Assembly (NCBI GenBank): GCA_029260375.1
Contig: JAJDDI010000047.1
Coordinates: 56,210 to 120,209 of the forward strand
Direction of reading: 5' to 3'
DNA: 64,000 nt
Source: Phycisphaerales bacterium
GTDB lineage: Bacteria > Planctomycetota > Phycisphaerae > Phycisphaerales > UBA1924
In this document: piece by piece, positions 25,485 to 32,392 of the stretch
Numbering within the stretch: the first letter of the stretch is position 1
Layout: each line of letters begins with the position of its first letter
Program-made: the position numbers and the translations under genes
The notes under the pieces: generated by a model
What the model was told of the DNA's origin: nothing
Seen by the model: only the letters and a program-made list of their open reading frames with translations
The model's database searches: none

Positions 25485-26447
25485 TCAGTCGGTTTCGGGC
25501 GTGAACGATGACAGCACGTACTGGCCGTCCTCGATCTCGAGCACGAACCCGCCCGCGGGCGACTCCGCCGACGGGTCGTGGAGCTTGTCGCCGTGGTGGT
25601 TGCGCACGCGCTGCATCACCCGGTTCAGATCGCGGCTCGGGCCGCCGATCTCGTGGGTCTTCCAGCCCTCGTGGGCCTCGCGCACCGCGTCCACCTGGTC
25701 GCGGGTCAGGATCTGCACGTCGGGCTCGCCCTCGGGCGTCTCCTGGTCGTCGGTCCAGCCGTCGTCGCCCTTCTCGGTCGGGGCCGGGGCTTGCGTGTAC
25801 TGCTTGTTGCGGACCCAGAACTGCTCCCAGGCGGCCACGATCGCCGAGACCTTGGCCGGCCCGAATCCCTTGAACGATTTGAGCTTGGGCATCGCCGCCG
25901 ACAACTGCTCGAGTGTCGTGACCGCGTGGTCATCGGCGAGCTTCTTGGTTGTGGATTTGGGCAGCCCGCACGACTCGAGGGTGGACACGGGCAGCGCCTT
26001 CCACCCGTCCGGGTCGGGCGCGGGCTTCTCGGGCTCGGGCTCGGGCTCGGGGGCTGGGGGTGGCGCCGACGGCGTGATGGTGGGCGTCTGCTCGCTGGAG
26101 CCGAGCTGCTCGAACAGGCCCGGGCGCGTGTGCCCGGGCAGGTGCTCTTCGCAGATCGAGATGTAGTACTCCTGGGCGCTCTCGAAGGCGTCCTTGGCGT
26201 CCTTGGCGTTCTGTTTGGCCTCCAGGTGCACCGACCGGCGGCGGATGACCGTCTGCAGCGCCGCAGCGCATTCGGGCGGGAGCCTGGAGGCGGGCAGCTC
26301 TTCGGTCCGGGTGATGGCCCTGGGCGCGGTGGGCGCCGGAGCGGTCTCGGGCTTGGCGACCGGCTTGTCCTTGGGCGTCGCCTTGGGCTCGAGCTGGGCG
26401 TCGGGCTTGGCCTTGGGTGTCGTCTTCCGGGGTTTCGTCGCGGGCAT
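25485..26447 (-). CDS. HhH-domain phage protein with long disordered parts
   Basis: A 320-residue protein from ATG 26447 (AAAGG upstream). The N-terminal 50 residues are Lys/Pro/Ala-rich; a helical region follows (about 60 to 105, IRRRSVHLEAKQNAKDAKDA), then a Pro/Glu repeat-like linker (APEPEPEPEKPAP), then a helix-hairpin-helix AMPKLKSFKGFGPAKVSAIV at about 185 to 205 that should bind DNA, and a C-terminal strand-rich part. It stands just before RusA in the same operon. A DNA-binding recombination or replication accessory role fits, but no family is recognised. Confidence 0.6.
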   Translation of the reverse strand: MPATKPRKTTPKAKPDAQLEPKATPKDKPVAKPETAPAPTAPRAITRTEELPASRLPPECAAALQTVIRRRSVHLEAKQNAKDAKDAFESAQEYYISICEEHLPGHTRPGLFEQLGSSEQTPTITPSAPPPAPEPEPEPEKPAPDPDGWKALPVSTLESCGLPKSTTKKLADDHAVTTLEQLSAAMPKLKSFKGFGPAKVSAIVAAWEQFWVRNKQYTQAPAPTEKGDDGWTDDQETPEGEPDVQILTRDQVDAVREAHEGWKTHEIGGPSRDLNRVMQRVRNHHGDKLHDPSAESPAGGFVLEIEDGQYVLSSFTPETD

Positions 26448-26458
26448 GGTGGCCTTTC

Positions 26459-26911
26459 TCAGAGTGCGGCGATCGTCACGCGGATGTGCGGGACGTCTTT
26501 GGGTTCGTGGAACTTCTTGAGGATCTCGCCGGCGCAGACCTGGCAGTCGTCGCGGAAGAATCCGGCGTTGGTCAGCCCGTCGAGCAGGGCCTTGTCCAGG
26601 TTGTCGCGGTCGGGCTTGCCGGTGGACCAGGTCGGCGCGTTGGGCTTGAGCTCGCCCGCTCGCTTGCCGGTGCGGAAGTGCGCCTTGGGGCGGGGCATGT
26701 AGAACGTGACGTCCAGCGAGACCGGGCCCTCGAGGGGCGACGGCGGCGAGTGGTCGAAGGCGTGCTGGGTGATCAGGGCCTTGTGCTCCGCCGCGGACTT
26801 GGGCTGGTACGAGTGGGCGAACGCGGACCCGTCCTTGCGGTTGCGGGCGGTGTACCGGGGGCGCGGCTGCCCCTTGGGCGCGACCGGGATGCGGAAGCTG
26901 ATCCGGGTCAC
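26459..26911 (-). CDS. rusA: RusA-type Holliday junction resolvase
   Basis: This 150-residue protein shows the RusA pattern: an N-terminal strand ISFRIPVAPKGQPRPRY, and the catalytic stretch KPDRDNLDKALLDGLTNAGF followed by FRDDCQVC with the Asp residues that bind Mg2+. It cuts four-way junctions made during phage recombination. GTG 26911 in a GTGA overlap with the annealing protein gene is taken as start; an ATG at 26974 lies inside that gene. It comes directly after the annealing protein, so exonuclease, annealing protein and resolvase form one recombination module. Confidence 0.9.
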   Translation of the reverse strand: MTRISFRIPVAPKGQPRPRYTARNRKDGSAFAHSYQPKSAAEHKALITQHAFDHSPPSPLEGPVSLDVTFYMPRPKAHFRTGKRAGELKPNAPTWSTGKPDRDNLDKALLDGLTNAGFFRDDCQVCAGEILKKFHEPKDVPHIRVTIAAL

Positions 26912-27852
26912 TTCTTGGCGCTCCGCTTCTTCGTGGTCTTCTTGGCTCCCGACGGCGGGGTGTAGTGCTCGCACCCCTCGTAGTGGCCGCCTGGGTCACT
27001 GACGCGATCGCCCGGTTCCTGGGCCGCGCACGGGCAGTTCGGGGCCTCGTCGTTTTTCAGGTCGCGGTAGCTGGCGAAGCCCGCGGCGCTGGCGCCGGGC
27101 TCAGGGAACGCCTCGTCCTTGGTCATCTCGCCCTGCTTGATCGCGTTCCGCAGCCCGTGGGCCTTGATCAGCACGTCCTCGGTCACGGACTGGAAGTCGG
27201 GCAGGTTGAACGCTGCCAGGAACGATTCGGGCGCGACCTCGTTCTCGCGCAGCCATGCCTGGAGCGCCGTGATCCGCTCGGCCATCGGCTTGCCGTCGCC
27301 GGCGGCGAGCGCCATTGCGTCCTGGTAGATCGGCTCGACCAGGGCCTCGGGGATCATCTTCCAGACCGCGTTGCGGAACGCGATGCTCGAGGCGGCGTTG
27401 GCCGTCATGGTGATCATGTCTGGTGAGTAGCGTTCGCCCTTGCGGTTCTTGATGCTCCGCCGGCACTCGCCGCTGTAGAACGTGTTGGTCTCCAGATCAT
27501 GCACGACGCCCTGGGCGACGACCTCGCGGTCTGTCACGTCCAGGATGCGGGCGCCCGCCCGGGAGTTGCGCCAGCGCCCGAAGCAGATCTCCGCCAGGCG
27601 GACGCTCTTGCCCATGATGAGCTTGCGCTCGGACCCCTTGCCCTTCCAGAAGCTGTAGAAACAGCCGTCGGCGATCTGCTGGTTGTGCAGGGCGTAGCGG
27701 CGGGCCTCCTCGATGAACCTGTCCAGGTTGCGCGGGTAGCGCATCGCGTGCTCGATCTGCATGTCGATCTGGGCACGCTCGAGGGATTCGAGCACGGGCG
27801 GCGGCGTGATCTCGATGATGTCGCCGGTGAATGTCTCGGGTTGCTCAGTCAC
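26908..27852 (-). CDS. Candidate single-strand annealing protein (RecT-like)
   Basis: The 314-residue protein has the layout of a phage annealing protein: a helical N-terminus, then LIMGKSVRLAEICFGRWRNS, a strand pair with DREVVAQGVVHDLETNTFYS, and a helix-rich part MITMTANAASSIAFRNAVWK leading to MIPEALVEPIYQDAM. This pattern recalls the phage family with GPSIRLAEA and VAWDLETN type motifs that replaces RecT. The C-terminus has a Cys/His cluster (PNCPCA, CEHYTPP) and a Lys-rich tail (GAKKTTKKRSAKK). It sits between a RecE-like exonuclease and RusA. Start GTG 27852 overlaps the exonuclease by 8 bases. The family call is moderate. Confidence 0.65.
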   Translation of the reverse strand: MTEQPETFTGDIIEITPPPVLESLERAQIDMQIEHAMRYPRNLDRFIEEARRYALHNQQIADGCFYSFWKGKGSERKLIMGKSVRLAEICFGRWRNSRAGARILDVTDREVVAQGVVHDLETNTFYSGECRRSIKNRKGERYSPDMITMTANAASSIAFRNAVWKMIPEALVEPIYQDAMALAAGDGKPMAERITALQAWLRENEVAPESFLAAFNLPDFQSVTEDVLIKAHGLRNAIKQGEMTKDEAFPEPGASAAGFASYRDLKNDEAPNCPCAAQEPGDRVSDPGGHYEGCEHYTPPSGAKKTTKKRSAKK

Positions 27853-28837
27853 GGACGTCCTCCAGCAGGATGGTGGGCTTGATGCGGTCGGTCAGGCGGT
27901 ACGGCGGGACGGAGACGGAACCAACCTCGGCGTTGGTGTCGCGGTAGGGCGGCCAGTGGTCGACCTCGCTGCACGCCACGAACATGCGCATGACGCGTTC
28001 GTACTCCAGCCAGCCCTGCTCGATCGCGGCGACGTCGATCTCGACGATGTTGATGGCGTAGGGCGGGGTGTCCTCGACGAACACGAGCATGAGCTGGGGC
28101 GTGTAGCCAAGCTGCAACAGCTTGTTGAGCCCTCGCCCGTAGACCGCCGCGGCCATGTAGTGCCCGAAGTTGTAAACAGCCTTCTCCATGCCGGCGTCGG
28201 ACGCGTCCTGGCACTTCTTCAAATCAACGGGGATGATGACGTTCTTGCTCTCGCGGATGTGGTCGATGCGCCCCTTGCAGACGACACGCCCGCCCAGCTC
28301 GCGCCAGAACAGCGAGACCTCGCGGCGCCCGCCCCGCAGCAGATTGACGGCCTCCTTGTCGGCCTCGATCTGCTTGGCCATCGCGTCGATCTGCTCGAGC
28401 TGCCCGGGCGCCATGACCAGCCGGCCCGGGTGGAGCGCCTCGGCCCGCTGCCAGACGGGCTCGGAGCTGTTGGGGAGCAGCTCCTTGGGCTTGCCGGGCT
28501 TGCCGTCCTTGAGCGGCTTGCCCGGGATCTTGGCGACGGTGAGGAACTCGTCCCAGAACCGATCGGGCTCGAGCACCCGGGCGTGGAGCATCGTCCCCAG
28601 GCGAGTGTCGGGCGTCTGCTTGTCCTCGGCGTGGTCCAGCGCGTACCGCAGGTGCGCCATGGACTGGCGGGCGGCGCCGAACGCGGTGGACTTGTTGAGC
28701 CCCTCGCGCTTCTTGTAATCGTCGAAGGGGACGCCCTCGTGCAGCCCGTCCTCGAGCGGGGGGAGCGGCTGGGTCTTCCAGCGGGGCTTGGGGCGTGGGA
28801 TCGGCGTGTCGATCTCTTGGAATCGGATCTCAGGCAT
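27845..28837 (-). CDS. RecE-like PD-(D/E)XK exonuclease
   Basis: At 330 residues this has the pattern of the DUF3799/Cas4-RecE nuclease group: an N-terminal helix with STAFGAARQSMAHLRYALDH, then RLGTMLHARVLEPDRFWDEF, EVSLFWRELGGRVVCKGRID followed by HIRESKNVIIPVDLKKCQD. The catalytic acids are probably the Glu in EVSLFW and the Asp residues in GRID and VDLKK with the Lys. It resects double-stranded ends for the annealing protein next door. ATG 28837 is in an 8-base overlap (ATGCCTGA) with the preceding gene. The C-terminus is DNA-binding helices and strands (YEQGW, VMRMFV). Confidence 0.8.
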   Translation of the reverse strand: MPEIRFQEIDTPIPRPKPRWKTQPLPPLEDGLHEGVPFDDYKKREGLNKSTAFGAARQSMAHLRYALDHAEDKQTPDTRLGTMLHARVLEPDRFWDEFLTVAKIPGKPLKDGKPGKPKELLPNSSEPVWQRAEALHPGRLVMAPGQLEQIDAMAKQIEADKEAVNLLRGGRREVSLFWRELGGRVVCKGRIDHIRESKNVIIPVDLKKCQDASDAGMEKAVYNFGHYMAAAVYGRGLNKLLQLGYTPQLMLVFVEDTPPYAINIVEIDVAAIEQGWLEYERVMRMFVACSEVDHWPPYRDTNAEVGSVSVPPYRLTDRIKPTILLEDVRD

Positions 28838-29777
28838 CGGCGGTCTCCGTGGGTGGCTCAGGCGCGGCGAGCATCACGCCCATGCCCGTCAGCAGACGGT
28901 GGGCGCCCTCGCGGACCTGGGATGGCTTGGTGGCGTCGTCGTAGACGCCGCGCCAGAACTCCTGGCGCCAGGCGTGGTACATCGCAGGCGTCGCGAACCC
29001 CAGCTTTTTGAAGTGGATCTGCTCGTAGCCGACGGTCAGGTCGGGGTCGCGGTGGCGCAGCTCGCTCTCGCGGGCCCAGTCATCGAGCTTCGACCCCTCG
29101 CGCTTGCGTCGCTTCTTCGCCTTGGCGCTGGGCGCGTAGTCCTCGACGAGCGCCTGCTTGACAAACCCCGCCGGGTTCTTGGGCGTCCGCTCGGCGGCCA
29201 GCTCGATCGCAGACCGGACCTTCTCGTCCGGATACCCCTCCGGGAGCGCCCGCAGGATCTCCCGGATGGTCTGGTCTTCGAATCCCTCATCCCGTGCAAA
29301 CTTGGCAGCAGCATCATGCTGCTGTTTCTCTTGCGCTTCATGTTGCGCTTTTACCTTTAAGACCCTACCACTCTCGCCCGCCCGGTCGGGCTCCTGGGCC
29401 TCGTCATCGACCCGGGCGGGTCTGTCGCCCGCCCGCCCCAGCGGCCAGGAATCGCCCTTCTCTTCCTCGGGGACCCACTCGGCGAGCACCTCGAAGTTGA
29501 CGCGGTAGAAGTTGCCGCGCTGGCCATCTGGCGTGTAGTTGGCCTCGACCACCAGCACGCCCGCCTCCTCGAGCACGCGGCGCACGTTGCGGACGGTCTT
29601 GGGGTCGATGCCCCCGCAGCGCCGGGCGATGGAGCTGACCTTTGGGTAGACCAGGTCGCCCGGCTTGGCGAACGAGAGCAGCATGACCAGCACGAGCTTC
29701 TGCATCGATGGCGACACACCCTCGACGGGCGGGGGCACACACCGATCGCGGATCATCATGGCGGTGGCGGCGTCCAT
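28830..29777 (-). CDS. Winged-helix replication initiator-like protein
   Basis: A 315-residue protein with a winged helix at about 22 to 95: SPSMQKLVLVMLLSFAKPGD, IARRCGGIDPKTVRNVRRVL and VLVVEANYTPDGQRGNFYRV. This is the type found at the start of phage replication proteins (lambda O or DnaD-like). A long Lys/Glu/Gln-rich linker follows (about 120 to 170) and a C-terminal helical domain (about 170 to 300). It is placed ahead of the exonuclease and overlaps it by 8 bases. It probably marks the phage origin and loads host replication proteins, because no phage helicase or polymerase is seen. Origin position was not identified. Confidence 0.65.
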   Translation of the reverse strand: MDAATAMMIRDRCVPPPVEGVSPSMQKLVLVMLLSFAKPGDLVYPKVSSIARRCGGIDPKTVRNVRRVLEEAGVLVVEANYTPDGQRGNFYRVNFEVLAEWVPEEEKGDSWPLGRAGDRPARVDDEAQEPDRAGESGRVLKVKAQHEAQEKQQHDAAAKFARDEGFEDQTIREILRALPEGYPDEKVRSAIELAAERTPKNPAGFVKQALVEDYAPSAKAKKRRKREGSKLDDWARESELRHRDPDLTVGYEQIHFKKLGFATPAMYHAWRQEFWRGVYDDATKPSQVREGAHRLLTGMGVMLAAPEPPTETADA

Positions 29778-29983
29778 CAGGCTCGCGTGTCCAGGTTCGT
29801 GGTGTGGGGCGAGACAGGCCCTGAGCGGCGTCCACGTCGGCCAGGACGCCCTGCGCGGTCGAACAGGGCGCGGAGCTGGCCCGCGATGTCCTCGAGCCCG
29901 TCGGCGGCTTCTCGGAGCCTCTGGGCCTCACGCTCTGCGCTGGCGACCGCTCGTCTGACCTGCTTCTCGAAGTCCGCGTCCAT
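29777..29983 (-). CDS. Small coiled-coil phage protein
   Basis: A 68-residue protein starting at ATG 29983 (GAGGAG upstream). Residues 3 to 45 form a strong amphipathic helix (FEKQVRRAVASAEREAQRLR, then EAADGLEDIAGQLRALFDRA), and a basic Gly/Arg tail follows (GRPGRRGRRSGP). Its TGA shares one base with the start of the initiator gene. It may be a partner of the initiator. No family was recognised. Confidence 0.5.
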   Translation of the reverse strand: MDADFEKQVRRAVASAEREAQRLREAADGLEDIAGQLRALFDRAGRPGRRGRRSGPVSPHTTNLDTRA

Positions 29984-29996
29984 GCGGGTGTGCTCC

Positions 29997-30365
29997 TCAG
30001 TCGCTGCTGTCGTATTTATTCACGGCTCCGCACACCAGGCACTGCTTATGGTGCTGGCCTCGTCGCGCAATATCTACCGGGTTGGTCTCTTCCCACTCGT
30101 GCTCACACTTCCCAAGCCTCAGCACGCGAACGGCGTCGACCTGCCATTGGCAGAGCAGCTTCCAGAACCGACGATCAACGCTCTTTGCGTCGATGGGCCC
30201 TCCGAAGACTGACCGTTCGACGAGTAGGCGCCCATAAGGCCATCGGATCGCGTAGAGGCCGCCTTGGTGGCCCGTTACGACGCACGGATGTCGCCCACGT
30301 ATATTCAGGCCGGCAGGACCGTCGAGCCATCGCATGTCGCCAACGTCGATGTGGTCCTTGCTCAT
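29997..30365 (-). CDS. Phage zinc-ribbon protein
   Basis: The 122-residue protein has a strand-rich front (VGDMRWLDGPAGLNIRGRHP) and a C-terminal Cys/His set: CEHEWEETNP, then HHKQCLVCGAVN, which form a zinc ribbon of the kind common in phage early proteins. It starts at ATG 30365 in an ATGA overlap with the sigma factor gene. Its exact function is unknown; binding to nucleic acid or to host RNA polymerase is possible given that it is coupled to the sigma factor. The frame is open upstream through the sigma gene only. Confidence 0.55.
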   Translation of the reverse strand: MSKDHIDVGDMRWLDGPAGLNIRGRHPCVVTGHQGGLYAIRWPYGRLLVERSVFGGPIDAKSVDRRFWKLLCQWQVDAVRVLRLGKCEHEWEETNPVDIARRGQHHKQCLVCGAVNKYDSSD

Positions 30366-30958
30366 GCGCAGGCCTCCGTGAGTTGCGCCGCGGGCCGGCG
30401 GTGGATGTACCGGACGTGGATGGATCGGTCTCGCCGGTTGGGCCAGGCACATCGGGGCACGCCGGCGAGGCGGCGCAGCTCGCGGAGGGCACGTCGCTCC
30501 TCGTTGTAAACCTCGGCGGTCGTGATCCCGAGCTCGTCGGCGAGTTGCTGCATCGGGGTTCCGAGCACGCGGGCCTCGATCGCGGCGAGCTGGTTCGGCG
30601 GTAACTCGTCGAGCAGGGCGAGCAGGTCGCGGTCGAGCAGCGTCTGCCGTGGCGGGTCCGGGTTGTCGTCGAACGCCTGGAGCGCGTAGACCTTGGGCGG
30701 GCGCGTCGTACCGGGCTTGCTCCGCTTGGTCATGGACCACTGGCAGAACGCGTCCCGGTAGTAGTAGCGCATGGACGTGAGCGCGTAGTGGGCGAAGGTG
30801 TTGCCCAGGGCGGGGTCGTACCGCCGGGCGCACCCGTGCAGGATCTCGTAGGCGATCCCGACCAGCTCATGGGCAACCGGGCGTCCGATGCGGTCGGCCC
30901 ACTCGCCGGCGACGATCCAGGCCAGGCCCAGGTGGTCGTGTGGGTTGATGGCGCTCAC
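30362..30958 (-). CDS. Sigma-70-type transcription factor encoded by the phage
   Basis: The 198-residue protein shows a sigma region 2 with ELVGIAYEILHGCARRYDPA followed by LGNTFAHYALTSMRYYYRDAF (core-binding and -10 recognition), a linker of about 45 residues, and region 4 with LLDELPPNQLAAIEARVLGT and MQQLADELGITTAEVYNEER, a helix-turn-helix for -35 binding. The C-terminus is basic. GTG 30958 overlaps the previous gene as GTGA. Its sigma-like plan suggests it redirects the host RNA polymerase to phage genes, perhaps to the gene for the phage polymerase at 21702. T7-like phages I know do not carry one. Which promoters it reads is not known. Confidence 0.8.
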   Translation of the reverse strand: MSAINPHDHLGLAWIVAGEWADRIGRPVAHELVGIAYEILHGCARRYDPALGNTFAHYALTSMRYYYRDAFCQWSMTKRSKPGTTRPPKVYALQAFDDNPDPPRQTLLDRDLLALLDELPPNQLAAIEARVLGTPMQQLADELGITTAEVYNEERRALRELRRLAGVPRCAWPNRRDRSIHVRYIHRRPAAQLTEACA

Positions 30959-31362
30959 GCCCGCTCCCTCCCACCCTCACCCTTGAGGGCGGAGAGGGCG
31001 GCTTTGACGTGATCCAGTGCGAGCGCGTCGGACAAGTCCTTGCCGAACAGGCTGGCGGTCACTGAGTAGTCCAAGACAATCTCGCAAAGTTCAAGCGCAT
31101 CAATCGCCTTCCTCACCCCCTCCCCCGGATCTCCTGGGATGGAGGCGCAGGCGTTCCAGCAATCAACCAATCGCTGGGCGTCGGGTTCGCGGATCAGCAC
31201 GGTGTCAGCGACCTTGCTCCACCGTGAGCCGTTGACCCAGAGTCCTAGCTGCGGCGGCAGGTTTGTTCCGCACTCGGCGTATCCATCGGAGTCGAGTTCA
31301 ACCACGCCGACAGTTAGCAAACCCCCCGTATGCCTCGTCTCTGTGTTGGTGGGGTTGGTCAC
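30955..31362 (-). CDS. Phage early protein, unknown function
   Basis: A 135-residue protein from GTG 31362 (GTGA overlap). Residues 60 to 80 read DAQRLVDCWNACASIPGDPG followed by EGVRKAIDAL, a signature seen in many phage hypothetical proteins with an N-A-R-R-I-V-D-C-V-N-A-C type motif. A helical C-terminal end has LDHVKAALSALKGEGG. It has no membrane segments. No function is known to me. It is coupled to the sigma factor gene behind it. Confidence 0.6.
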   Translation of the reverse strand: MTNPTNTETRHTGGLLTVGVVELDSDGYAECGTNLPPQLGLWVNGSRWSKVADTVLIREPDAQRLVDCWNACASIPGDPGEGVRKAIDALELCEIVLDYSVTASLFGKDLSDALALDHVKAALSALKGEGGRERA

Positions 31363-31607
31363 GATTCCACTCCACGCGACGGCCGCTCATTGCCCTTCGA
31401 GTGCTGGCTCGCGTTCGGGCAGGTCAGGAAATGGCTGATGTAGTGCGTCCCGCGCTTGATTACGCGGGCGCCGTTGATACTCGGCTCCAGGTCGTACACG
31501 GGCACGCGGCGCGCATCGACGGGCAGCCGCTTGTTGGCCGGCGAGAGCGTCCAGATGATCTTGCGTCCGCAGCTAGTGCAGGTCGTCGTCTCCGCGTCCT
31601 TGGGCAT
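31359..31607 (-). CDS. Small phage zinc-binding protein
   Basis: This 82-residue protein has TTCTSCGRKIIWTLSPANKR at about residues 8 to 27, then LPVDARRVPVYDL, and a later TCPNASQHS. The CxxC with the II-W-x-x-x-P-x-x-K-x-x-P-V-D pattern is a common phage zinc ribbon. ATG 31607 has AAGGAG in front. Longer starts run into another frame of the preceding gene. It is likely an early-expressed protein; function unknown. Confidence 0.6.
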   Translation of the reverse strand: MPKDAETTTCTSCGRKIIWTLSPANKRLPVDARRVPVYDLEPSINGARVIKRGTHYISHFLTCPNASQHSKGNERPSRGVES

Positions 31608-32046
31608 GGGTTGGTCTCCTTGGGATGAGCAGGTCGAGCAGCCGGGGCGCGCTCGGGAGCTCGTGCGCGTACGCGCCCTGCCCGAATCGCACGAGTGGCT
31701 GGTTGGTGGTGGTCCCTGCCGCCGTGGTTGGGGCACTCTCGGGCAGGGGGGCGAGAGCAGGAAATGACGCCCTTGTCGGACGCGCCGCTTGATGTGAGAT
31801 TTCAGAGGCGGACTTCCCCGTGTTCACCGGGCCTCTCAGCCCGGAGGTATGCAGGCCACACTCACGGCTGGCCGCCTGTTGTTCAGGGATGGTGGTCGGG
31901 ATCGGGTCGAGCCAGCTCGCCGGGTACTCGCCCAGGCGTGAGGCCGCGACGGTCTCGGTCATGATCTCGTAGGCCAGGCGCCCCGGGCTGGATCGGCGCG
32001 CACGACGAGCGTGGTTCCTGACGGAACGTCGGAGGAGCTTGAGCAT
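31573..32046 (-). CDS. First gene of the phage early operon, unknown function
   Basis: Taken from ATG 32046 (AGGAAAG upstream), 157 residues. The N-terminus is basic and helical (LKLLRRSVRNHARRARRSSP, then GRLAYEIMTETVAASRLGEY), after which the chain is Pro/Ala/Thr-rich and probably unfolded. The basic start suggests nucleic-acid binding. The end overlaps the next gene by 35 bases in another frame. Nothing to its right up to the tRNA fragment looks like an integrase or repressor. I regard it as real but weakly supported. Confidence 0.45.
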   Translation of the reverse strand: MLKLLRRSVRNHARRARRSSPGRLAYEIMTETVAASRLGEYPASWLDPIPTTIPEQQAASRECGLHTSGLRGPVNTGKSASEISHQAARPTRASFPALAPLPESAPTTAAGTTTNQPLVRFGQGAYAHELPSAPRLLDLLIPRRPTHAQGRGDDDLH

Positions 32047-32219
32047 CCGTGCTTTCCTGGTCTGATGACACGGAATCGCGCGTCCATGCGCGGATCGCGG
32101 CCACTGCGGCGCGGCCGGCCACCTCTGCCATGAGGTCCACCGTGTCTGGGTCAGGCCTGCGGTCCCGGCGTTCTGCCGAGCGACCGGGTGCAGGCGGGAG
32201 AGAAAACCCCCGGCCCGGA
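32047..32219. other. Right-end phage gap with no recognised promoter
   Basis: The 170 bases between the first early gene and the tRNA fragment must hold the early promoter for leftward transcription. I see no clear -35/-10 pair on the minus strand. A frame from ATG at 32129 that ends at 31883 overlaps the first gene and was not accepted. Confidence 0.4.
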
Positions 32220-32256
32220 CGGATAACCCCAGCGGGTTCGAATCCCGCTGGGGTCA
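32220..32256 (+). repeat. 3'-terminal tRNA fragment, candidate attR
   Basis: The sequence contains a T arm GCGGG-TTCGAAT-CCCGC (32232 to 32248) and a 3' acceptor strand TGGGGTC with discriminator A (32249 to 32256); no CCA is encoded. The part to the left does not have a D arm or an anticodon loop with T at the proper place, so this is not an intact tRNA. It also forms an uninterrupted 11-base-pair hairpin. Phages that integrate in tRNA genes leave such a fragment as attR, with the complete tRNA at the other end. The host terminator follows directly. Confidence 0.6.
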
Positions 32257-32258
32257 TT

Positions 32259-32295
32259 GAGCGGAGCGCGAGGCGCTCCGCTCGTTTCGTCTTTG
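32259..32295 (+). terminator. Terminator behind the tRNA fragment
   Basis: GAGCGGAGCGC (32259 to 32269) pairs with GCGCTCCGCTC (32273 to 32283) around GAG and is followed by GTTTCGTCTTTG. It is a plausible factor-independent terminator for the original host tRNA gene on the plus strand, and it marks where host DNA begins. Confidence 0.65.
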
Positions 32296-32392
32296 CTCCG
32301 CCAAAGAACAGCCGCCCGAGGGCGGGTCGGCTCATCGCTGAGCGTCCCCGTCGCCCGGGCGGCGTTGGTGGATCGGGAAGGCCGGGTCTGGC

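Larger units (their letters stand above)
1..32256 (-). mobile_element. T7-like (autographivirus-type) prophage, left end outside window
   Basis: All genes here lie on the minus strand, tightly packed with ATGA or GTGA overlaps, in one early-to-late order. T7-type single-subunit RNA polymerase, portal, scaffold, capsid, two gp11-like and one gp12-like tail-tube proteins and internal virion proteins identify a podovirus with T7-style morphogenesis. The right border is a tRNA 3' fragment with a terminator, after which typical chromosomal genes begin, so the genome is integrated rather than free. Terminase and any integrase are not seen and would have to lie left of position 1. Base composition is close to that of the host part. 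The integrated state is inferred from the border only. Confidence 0.85.

Noticed and set aside
32161..32256. Complete type II tRNA ending at the T arm
   Set aside because: The acceptor can be paired with GGTCCCG only by using three G-U pairs, and there is no D arm and no anticodon loop with T33. Only the 3' part is tRNA-like.
31883..32335. 150-codon minus-strand frame across the tRNA fragment
   Set aside because: It runs through the terminator and the tRNA fragment and overlaps the better supported gene at 31573 in another frame.
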